Source: Pseudomonadota bacterium (GTDB taxonomy: Bacteria; Pseudomonadota; Alphaproteobacteria; JAKJEU01). From it: a stretch of DNA of 11,588 nt. Each line of letters starts with the position of its first letter. Positions within the stretch are counted from its first letter, which is position 1. The stretch lies in assembly GCA_022705265.1 (NCBI GenBank), contig JAKJEU010000023.1, forward strand, positions 1 to 11,588, given 5' to 3'. This document shows, in pieces, positions 5,938 through 11,588 of the stretch. Below the pieces are notes generated by a model, which was not told the DNA's origin, ran no database searches, and was given only the letters and a program-made list of their open reading frames with translations. A program made the translations under genes and the position numbers.

Positions 5938-6603
5938 ATGACATCAGAAGAAAGAAAGCTTAAAAGTATTGAAATATTAAAAAAGAAAAATATTCCGTAT
6001 ATTGACCATCTTCCTGTCATTTGCTCTGCTCAAAATATTAAATTAAGGTCAAAAGAAGATATCGCAAAAAGAGCTGCTACCTTGCTTATTGTTTCAGGAT
6101 ATGCGGGTGATGTTGTTAACAATAACGATATTATTGCTTCGAAAGAGTTCTTTTATGAAAATTTAAGAAAATATGACTTGGTCGGAAATTTAACCGAACG
6201 AGAAGAAAAATTCTTTATAAATGATATACCGTTAAGGAATGAAGCTTTGCAATTGGTTTGGCAATATGAATCTTGTTATGCCTTGTTATGGTCTTTGGGG
6301 CTTGTAAATACTTTGTTTTTCCCTGATAAGACTTGTAGCGAGGGGTCAATTTCATATTTACTTGCAAAATGTAATTCTTTTGATGAATTTTACCAAAAGA
6401 CTAAATTAAGAAATGTTAATGAAATCCTTGATGAAGCAGATTTGATTTATCGTTATCATTGGGCAATTGTGGATGCAAGATTAAAAAGAATAAGTCCTCC
6501 TGCAAAATTGGAAGAGGGCGTTGTTTTAGAAAGGCACAGAGCCCTTAATTGGGTCATAAACCACAATAACGAAGATTGGGATAATGTTCGCGTTGATACT
6601 TAA
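5938..6603 (+). CDS. DUF4272 family protein
   Basis: The 221-residue soluble protein has the layout of DUF4272 proteins: SIEILKKKNIPYIDHLPVI near the start, SKEDIAKRAATLLIVS, a central RNEALQLVWQYESCYALLWSLGLV, LRNVNEILDEADLIYRYHWAIVDARL and the closing ERHRALNWVINH...WDNVRVDT. The family is found across bacteria, and its biochemical function is not established to my knowledge. I chose ATG 5938 over the in-frame ATG at 5926 because GAGGTG (5928-5933) then forms a well-placed ribosome binding site; the upstream ATG overlaps that site. The gene stands alone after the groESL terminator and converges with the following minus-strand gene, the stop codons overlapping by 4 bases. Confidence 0.85.
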   Translation: MTSEERKLKSIEILKKKNIPYIDHLPVICSAQNIKLRSKEDIAKRAATLLIVSGYAGDVVNNNDIIASKEFFYENLRKYDLVGNLTEREEKFFINDIPLRNEALQLVWQYESCYALLWSLGLVNTLFFPDKTCSEGSISYLLAKCNSFDEFYQKTKLRNVNEILDEADLIYRYHWAIVDARLKRISPPAKLEEGVVLERHRALNWVINHNNEDWDNVRVDT

Positions 6604-6803
6604 AGCTTGCTGTCTTTATCCATTTCTTTGCGATAAGAATTATATAAAGAAACAAGAACATTTTTCTTGGCATTATCAATTTTTGAAAGTACCAAATTAA
6701 CTTTGTTTACAATCTTTTTTGTTTTAAGAGTTTCAGAAGCTTTCATCATATTTAGTTTTTTTTCAGCATCGCTTTTGAAATAATCGTTAATTTTTTTAAT
6801 CAT
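6600..6803 (-). CDS. Small lysine-rich hypothetical protein
   Basis: I do not recognise this 67-residue protein. It is strongly basic (16 Lys and 1 Arg), has no signal peptide or membrane segment, and looks almost entirely helical, with heptad-like hydrophobic spacing in the middle (IVNKVNLVLSKIDNAKKNVL). ATG 6803 is preferred because GAGGT lies eight bases upstream (6811-6815); an in-frame ATG at 6818 would bury this site inside the gene, and a TATAAT hexamer (6817-6822 on this strand) overlaps that upstream ATG, suggesting a -10 box there. The stop overlaps the DUF4272 stop tail to tail. The good ribosome binding site argues for a real gene, but homology evidence is lacking. Confidence 0.6.
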   Translation of the reverse strand: MIKKINDYFKSDAEKKLNMMKASETLKTKKIVNKVNLVLSKIDNAKKNVLVSLYNSYRKEMDKDSKL

Positions 6804-6905
6804 GATAGTACCTCGCATTATATTTAAAGAGTCTTATTTTTATATTTATAATTTTATGTTTCACAACCAATTTAATATTTAATTGTGTCAAAATTATGTT
6901 AAAAA

Positions 6906-8864
6906 TTAAATAGAAGTAGTTTCAGCATTAATAATTCGGTAAATATAAAGATTTTCCAAAACTCTTTGAACATAATTTCTTGTTTCAGTAAAAGGAATTG
7001 ATTCAATCCACATTAAAATATCTTCTTCGCTTTCACCAAGTTTTCCATATGTTTTAAGCCATTTGTTAACATTCCCAGGACCAGCATTATAAGCAGCAAT
7101 AGCAAGGATATAAGAGCCGTCAAATTTCTTTATTAATTGCTCAATATAACTTGAACCGATAAGAATGTTGTAATCTTGGTCGTTTAAAAGTCTGTTTTTG
7201 CTGAAATCTTCTTTTAATCTTTTTGATGCTTCTTTTGCGGTTGAGGGTAAAACTTGCATCAAGCCCATGGCATTAGCACCACTTATCGATTTTGGATTAA
7301 AATTACTTTCTTGTCTGGATATCGCATAAATAAGATTTTCATCAGCGAATAACGGGATTTTTAAAGAAGGTTTCGGATAAGCTGGCTTGCCCATTTCAAA
7401 TCCAATGACTCTTAATTGTCTTGAAATAGAAACCATAAGATCAGGGCGGTTTAAATTTTTATAAACATTGGCAAGAGCAATCATTTCGTCTTTGTTATTA
7501 AATAAGAAGCCAAGCCTTGTGGTAAAAACATCGACTAAACTATCTTGCCCGTATTTTTTAAGCTCGAATATAGCCTTTACAAGTTCATGATTCGATACTT
7601 TTTCATAAATTTCATCGTTTTTATCGATTAAATTATTGGCGGTTATATAACTTCTTGAAATTTTCTTAATCAAAGGTTCAGATTTAGCCGAAGATAATTG
7701 CCCGTAAAAAGACATGCTGTATTCAGCGCCTTTTTTAAATTCTTGTTTTGCGTCTTGCATTTTTCCAAGTTTTTCAAGGCAAAGACCAGAATAATAATGA
7801 ACTCTGGCACGAGAAACCGAAGAAGAACTTTTTCTTTCCATGTTGTTAAGGTGGATTAAGGCTTGGTTGTAATCTTTTAAAAATAAATAAGAAACATAAG
7901 CAAGGTTCCATTCGCTGTGAACATACAAAGAATTATCGTTAAAGCCATGATTTGCAAATAACTCATAAGCATCTTTGTATCGTTTGTCGTCGATATATTT
8001 TCTAAATACTATATTTTTTTCATTATACCATTTTTGTTCGACACCTTTATTGCTTTCTTGTGATTTTAAAAGTGTTGCAGCACCGTCAAAGTTTTTTGAC
8101 TTTCTTCTGTAAACGGCACGATCGAAAACAAGCCCTGGATTATTTTTAAGATCGTTTGGAACTTTTTTCAAAAGCTTTGCAATGCCACTTTTATTTTGTT
8201 TCAAAGCAATTCTGGTATTGAAAAGATCACGATAAATTGGAGACACGAAACTAATTGTTCGTTTTGCTTCGTTAATTTTATTTTCCCAAAGAAGGCGGTC
8301 GGCTCTTTTTATATGGTCTTTTTCGTCAAGATATTTTTTGAAATTCGCAATAAAATCTTTTTCATCTTTTGAGGAATAATTGTTATTAACCCAAGACTTT
8401 TTTATCAAAGCGGTTGCTTTTTCTTTTTCCTTTTTGCTGATTAAGGCAAGGGCATAACTTCTTATCCCGTTATAAGTAAGAGGAGGATAAGTTTCAAACC
8501 AAGATATGATTTTATCTTTATTACATTTATAGGTAATTGATTGTTCGGTATTTTTTCTTAATGTTAAATGTTTTGGCCAAGCTTTGTTATTAAGGATAAA
8601 ATCGCTTATTTCATCGAATTTATGTTTTTCTTTTTCATCAATGAATCGCATCCATTTCAAAGTTTTATTTAAAATTTCGTTATCCATTTCTTTATTTTTT
8701 AAGGATTTTGAAACTGCTTTCCAGTCTTTTTTATTAGCCTTTTTAAAAGCTTCATTATAAATTTCTTGTGATTTTATTGCCTCGGCATCAACCTCAACAC
8801 CATACGATTTCAATGGAGAGGTTATAAATAAAAATGCAATAATTGTGAAAATAAATTTGTTCAT
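6906..8864 (-). CDS. slt: Soluble lytic murein transglycosylase (Slt family)
   Basis: The 652-residue protein begins with a signal peptide (basic start, hydrophobic core FIFTIIAFLFIT, likely cleavage near residue 22), so it acts in the periplasm. A long helical superhelical region (about 30-490), rich in TPR-like pairs such as YYSGLCLEKLGKMQDAKQEF, forms the ring-shaped U/L part of Slt70-type enzymes. The C-terminal SLT domain starts near residue 511: ISRQESNF contains the catalytic Glu (about 519), followed by ANAMGLMQVLPSTA and AIAAYNAGPGNVNKW, the family's three motifs. The enzyme cleaves peptidoglycan glycan strands to 1,6-anhydro-muropeptides. It is divergent from dapA, a neighbour arrangement also common in other alphaproteobacteria. 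No strong ribosome binding site is seen; GAAGAG lies about 13 bases upstream. Confidence 0.95.
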   Translation of the reverse strand: MNKFIFTIIAFLFITSPLKSYGVEVDAEAIKSQEIYNEAFKKANKKDWKAVSKSLKNKEMDNEILNKTLKWMRFIDEKEKHKFDEISDFILNNKAWPKHLTLRKNTEQSITYKCNKDKIISWFETYPPLTYNGIRSYALALISKKEKEKATALIKKSWVNNNYSSKDEKDFIANFKKYLDEKDHIKRADRLLWENKINEAKRTISFVSPIYRDLFNTRIALKQNKSGIAKLLKKVPNDLKNNPGLVFDRAVYRRKSKNFDGAATLLKSQESNKGVEQKWYNEKNIVFRKYIDDKRYKDAYELFANHGFNDNSLYVHSEWNLAYVSYLFLKDYNQALIHLNNMERKSSSSVSRARVHYYSGLCLEKLGKMQDAKQEFKKGAEYSMSFYGQLSSAKSEPLIKKISRSYITANNLIDKNDEIYEKVSNHELVKAIFELKKYGQDSLVDVFTTRLGFLFNNKDEMIALANVYKNLNRPDLMVSISRQLRVIGFEMGKPAYPKPSLKIPLFADENLIYAISRQESNFNPKSISGANAMGLMQVLPSTAKEASKRLKEDFSKNRLLNDQDYNILIGSSYIEQLIKKFDGSYILAIAAYNAGPGNVNKWLKTYGKLGESEEDILMWIESIPFTETRNYVQRVLENLYIYRIINAETTSI

Positions 8865-8895
8865 AAGTTAAATTTTACTCTTCAAAAAGTTAATT

Positions 8896-8922
8896 TTGTG
8901 TTATATTAATCTAGTTTATAAC
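8896..8922 (+). promoter_or_regulatory. Possible dapA promoter region
   Basis: The 84-base gap between the divergent slt and dapA genes must hold both promoters. For dapA, TATATT (8902-8907) and TATAAC (8917-8922) are candidate -10 boxes; TTGTGT (8896-8901) could be a -35 for the second, but the spacer is only 15 bases. The region is so AT-rich that the choice is uncertain. Confidence 0.25.
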
Positions 8923-8948
8923 AAAAATATAAAAAATAGGATAAAAAA

Positions 8949-9824
8949 ATGAAATTAAGAGGAACATATACTGCACTTGTAACTCCATTTAAAAATGGAA
9001 AAGTTGATGAAGAAGCTTATGCAAAATTTATCGAGTGGCAAATTAAGGAAGGTGTTTCTGGGGTTGTACCATGTGGAACTACTGGAGAGTCGGCTACTTT
9101 AAGTTTTGAAGAACATGAAAAAGTAATAAAGCTTTGTATCGAGGTGGTAAACAAGCGCGTTCCTGTTATTGCTGGAACTGGTGCTAACTCAACCGAAGAA
9201 GCAATTAAGTTGAGCTTGGATGCTAAAAAAGCTGGGGCTGATTATTTGTTATTGGTTGCTCCATATTATAACAAACCTTCACAAGAAGGTATTTTCCAAC
9301 ATTATAAGGCTATTGCGAGTGCTGTTGATGTGCCACAAATTCTTTATAATGTGCCTGGAAGAACTGCGGTTGATATGTCAATTGAAACAATCGGAAGGCT
9401 TTCAAAAATTGATAATATTGTTGGTATCAAAGATGCTCATGGCGATTTGACTCGTGCAATTAAGATAAGAAGAGTTGTGCCTGATACTTTCTCTGTGATG
9501 TCTGGTGAAGATGGAACAATTGCTGCATTCTTGGCTCATGGTGGCGACGCTTGCATTTCTGTTACATCTAATATTGCTCCATCATTGTGTGCACAACTTC
9601 ACAAAGCATGGTGGGCAAGGGATCTTGACACTTTTGCGAAAATTCGTGATACTCTTGCTCCTGTTCATGAAGCAATGTTCTGTGAAACCAATCCATGCCC
9701 TGTAAAATATGCGGCAAGTTTGATTTGCGGATTTGAATCTTCTGTAAGACTTCCTTTGTGGGAAATTACTGATGCTTCAAAAGAAAAAGTTAAAGAAGCA
9801 ATGAAACAAGCAGGATTAATCTAA
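8949..9824 (+). CDS. dapA: 4-hydroxy-tetrahydrodipicolinate synthase
   Basis: The 291-residue protein is full-length DapA. It condenses pyruvate with aspartate semialdehyde in the lysine/diaminopimelate pathway, supplying meso-diaminopimelate for peptidoglycan and lysine for protein. The key residues are in their expected places: GTTGES (43-48) with Thr44-Thr45, YNVPGRT with Tyr133 and Arg138, and the Schiff-base Lys161 in GIKDAHGDL. The allosteric-site region near VAPYYNKPSQEG is also conserved, as is NPCPVKYA toward the end. AGGA at 8938-8941 sits seven bases before the ATG. It is the first gene of a tight run with smpB (2-base gap) and tilS. Presence of dapA and slt shows the organism makes a DAP-type cell wall. 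Confidence 0.97.
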   Translation: MKLRGTYTALVTPFKNGKVDEEAYAKFIEWQIKEGVSGVVPCGTTGESATLSFEEHEKVIKLCIEVVNKRVPVIAGTGANSTEEAIKLSLDAKKAGADYLLLVAPYYNKPSQEGIFQHYKAIASAVDVPQILYNVPGRTAVDMSIETIGRLSKIDNIVGIKDAHGDLTRAIKIRRVVPDTFSVMSGEDGTIAAFLAHGGDACISVTSNIAPSLCAQLHKAWWARDLDTFAKIRDTLAPVHEAMFCETNPCPVKYAASLICGFESSVRLPLWEITDASKEKVKEAMKQAGLI

Positions 9825-9826
9825 TC

Positions 9827-10306
9827 GTGGCTGAAAGAAAGACCTTTATAACAACTGGTACGGTGGCTCAAAACCGTAAGGCTAGGTTCAATTATTTTAT
9901 CGAGGAAAGATATGAAGCAGGAATTGTTCTTATCGGACCAGAGGTAAAATCGTTAAGAGCAGGGCACGCAAATGTTACCGAAGCTTATGTTTCGGTCGAT
10001 AGTGGCGAGTTGTTTTTGGTCAATGCTAATATTTCGGGGTATGCTTCAACGGGTTATATAAGACATGTTGAAGCACGCCCTCGAAAGCTCCTTTTGAAAA
10101 AAAAAGAAATTCAAAAAATTATTGGTGCTGTGAATAAAAAGGGATATACCATGATTCCTTTAAGCATATATTTTAATAACAAAGGCTTGGCAAAAATCGA
10201 GCTTGGTCTTGCGCTTGGTAAAGATGGCAAAGACAAAAGAGACACAATCAAAAAACGCGATTGGGAAAGACAAAAAGCAAGAATTTTAAGGGATAATAAT
10301 AAATAA
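9827..10306 (+). CDS. smpB: SsrA (tmRNA)-binding protein SmpB
   Basis: The 159-residue protein has the normal SmpB length and motifs: NRKARFNYFIEERYEAGIVL (16-35), GPEVKSLRAG (37-46), RPRKLLLKKKEI, and the basic C-terminal GKDGKDKRDTIKKRDW that folds into the ribosome decoding centre. It carries tmRNA to stalled ribosomes for trans-translation. The start is GTG at 9827, two bases after the dapA stop, with AGGA inside the end of dapA (9812-9815); no better upstream start exists. Conserved dapA-smpB adjacency is common in alphaproteobacteria. The tmRNA gene itself is not in the window. Confidence 0.97.
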   Translation: MAERKTFITTGTVAQNRKARFNYFIEERYEAGIVLIGPEVKSLRAGHANVTEAYVSVDSGELFLVNANISGYASTGYIRHVEARPRKLLLKKKEIQKIIGAVNKKGYTMIPLSIYFNNKGLAKIELGLALGKDGKDKRDTIKKRDWERQKARILRDNNK

Positions 10307-10309
10307 CTT

Positions 10310-11548
10310 ATGATTGATAAATTCTTAAAAGTTATGGAAGATTTTGCCCCTTTTGAGAATAATCCAGAGATAGCAGTAGCAGTTTCAGGAGGTTCTGATA
10401 GCCTTGCTTTAACTTTTTTAATAAATGAATATGTTAAAAAAAACGGTGGGAATTTGATTGCCTTAACCGTTGACCACGGGTTGCGAGAAGAATCTTATGA
10501 CGAAGCTTTAAAAGTTCGAGAAAAACTTTTAAAACATGGCATAAAACACGAAATTTTAACTTGGGTTGGTGAAAAACCAAAAACCGCAATCGAAGAAAAA
10601 GCAAGGCAAGCAAGATATGATTTGCTTTTTAATTACTGCAAAGAAAAGGGCATATTACACCTTTGCGTTGGTCATACAAAGGACGAACAAGTCGAAACTT
10701 TTTTAATGAGATTAAGAAGAGGGAGTGGAGTTGATGGGCTTGCTTCGATAAAATCCGAAGTTTTAACCAAAGATTTAAGAATTTTAAGACCTTTATTAGA
10801 TTTCACAAGACAAGATTTAAGAGATTATTTAAACAATATCAATGAAATATGGATAGAAGATCCTTCGAACCAAAACGAGGATTACGAAAGGGTAAGATTT
10901 CGAAAAGCAATCCCGATTTTAAGCAATCTTGGGCTTGATGTAGAATGTCTTAATAACGCGGTTAATCATATGAAAAGAGCCAAGGAAGCTTTGGATTTCT
11001 TAATGATTGATGCGATGGTTAATTGTGTCAGTTTGAAACGCGAGGGCTTTGTTTTATTTGACAAAGAAAAATTACAAAAATATCCAGAAGAAACCGTTTT
11101 ACGAGTGCTTTCAAGAATTTTGATGGTGGTTTCAAATAATGAAGAGCCAGTTCGAATAAATAAACTTATAAATTTAAAAGAAAACCTTAATAAATTAGGT
11201 GGAGGGGTTACTTTAAACGATTGTTTTATAAGAGATTATAAAAACAAAGTAATGGTGGTTAAGGAATTAAGAATCTTAGAGCCAAGCAAACCTTTTAAAG
11301 ATTTTGGTTCATGGAATGGTTTTAAAATAAAATGCGAGGGGTTTAAGGGTAAAATAGGACCGTTGGGCGAAGATGGGTATAGCCAAATAAAAAATATTGT
11401 AAGAAAAAGTTACCCAAGTGTCGTGATTAAAGGTTTGCCAACACTTTTTTGTGAAAATAAAGTGGCTTTTGTTCCTCATCTTGGTTATTCTTACAATAAA
11501 GATATGGAAATTGAAATCGCTCTTGATATAAAATTTTCATTAACATAA
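10310..11548 (+). CDS. tilS: tRNA(Ile)-lysidine synthase
   Basis: The 412-residue protein has the N-type ATP pyrophosphatase P-loop SGGSDS (26-31), then LTVDHGLREES, the signature GHTKDEQVETFLMRL followed by RRGSGVDGLA, and RPLLDFTR...WIEDPSN in the catalytic domain. A C-terminal region ends with a TilS_C-like block: GPLGEDGY, then IKGLPTLFCENKVAFVPHLGY. It attaches lysine to C34 of tRNA-Ile (CAU), changing decoding from AUG to AUA, which matters in an AT-rich genome. The ATG is three bases after the smpB stop, with only AGGGA about 20 bases upstream, so translation is probably coupled to smpB. The residues following 11548 hold no further gene in this window. Confidence 0.95.
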   Translation: MIDKFLKVMEDFAPFENNPEIAVAVSGGSDSLALTFLINEYVKKNGGNLIALTVDHGLREESYDEALKVREKLLKHGIKHEILTWVGEKPKTAIEEKARQARYDLLFNYCKEKGILHLCVGHTKDEQVETFLMRLRRGSGVDGLASIKSEVLTKDLRILRPLLDFTRQDLRDYLNNINEIWIEDPSNQNEDYERVRFRKAIPILSNLGLDVECLNNAVNHMKRAKEALDFLMIDAMVNCVSLKREGFVLFDKEKLQKYPEETVLRVLSRILMVVSNNEEPVRINKLINLKENLNKLGGGVTLNDCFIRDYKNKVMVVKELRILEPSKPFKDFGSWNGFKIKCEGFKGKIGPLGEDGYSQIKNIVRKSYPSVVIKGLPTLFCENKVAFVPHLGYSYNKDMEIEIALDIKFSLT

Positions 11549-11588
11549 AATTATAAAAATTCAAAAAATAAAAATAGGGTAAAAAAGT
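11549..11588 (+). other. Right-edge leader, probable ribosome binding site of an off-window gene
   Basis: After the tilS stop there are 40 very AT-rich bases with no terminator hairpin. ATAGGGT (11574-11580) resembles a Shine-Dalgarno sequence for a gene beginning at or just past the edge. In many bacteria the next gene after tilS is ftsH, so that is the expected neighbour, but nothing here proves it. Confidence 0.3.

Noticed and set aside
6868..6885. AT-rich imperfect palindrome (CAATT...AATTG) downstream of slt
   Set aside because: The arms are short with internal T-T mismatches and there is no following T-run on either strand, so it is neither a convincing terminator nor an operator.
6886..6891. 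TTGACA on the minus strand as a -35 box for the small basic protein gene
   Set aside because: No acceptable -10 hexamer lies 15-19 bases downstream of it; the TATAAT near the gene is much too far away.
1..11588. tRNA genes, CRISPR arrays, insertion sequences or phage genes
   Set aside because: No gene-free stretch exceeds about 150 bases, and no direct-repeat arrays, transposase motifs, terminal inverted repeats or cloverleaf-like segments were seen.

Overview
This window looks like chromosome from an AT-rich, probably host-associated or gut-dwelling alphaproteobacterium. The evidence is low GC throughout, an alphaproteobacterial-type SmpB/TilS/Slt set, a groESL operon with a CIRCE operator, and Nuo (complex I) proteins whose closest motif matches are to alphaproteobacterial forms. 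The lineage is inferred from motifs only; no phylogeny could be run.

Layout. (1) Positions 1-377 (+) hold the C-terminal end of a 4-alpha-glucanotransferase (malQ). (2) Positions 370-3690 (-) hold a tightly overlapping six-gene operon: a 113-residue protein of unknown function, a 66-residue two-helix protein that looks like a shortened NuoA, then NuoB-, NuoC-, NuoD- and NuoH-like proteins. (3) A divergent intergenic region (3691-3818) carries a promoter and CIRCE element in front of groES-groEL (3819-5791, +), which ends at a clear rho-independent terminator. (4) A DUF4272 protein (+) converges on a small basic protein (-). (5) A periplasmic soluble lytic transglycosylase (-) is divergent from dapA-smpB-tilS (+), which are packed 2-3 bases apart. 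The window ends just after tilS.

Most of the window is ordinary housekeeping: protein folding, peptidoglycan turnover, lysine/diaminopimelate synthesis, trans-translation, tRNA modification and glycogen or maltodextrin use. The exception is the complex I-derived operon. Its genes are intact and overlap, and the NuoC and NuoD folds keep unmistakable family motifs. Yet the NuoB-like protein has lost all four cysteine ligands of iron-sulfur cluster N2. The NuoD-like protein has lost the quinone-binding His and Tyr and has no hydrogenase CxxC motifs. The NuoH-like protein lacks the first helix and the conserved acidic loop, and the NuoA-like protein lacks its first helix and the conserved Asp/Glu. 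No nuoE, F, G, I, J-N is present in the operon. This reads as a retained, non-redox derivative of the complex I core and is the main item worth following up.
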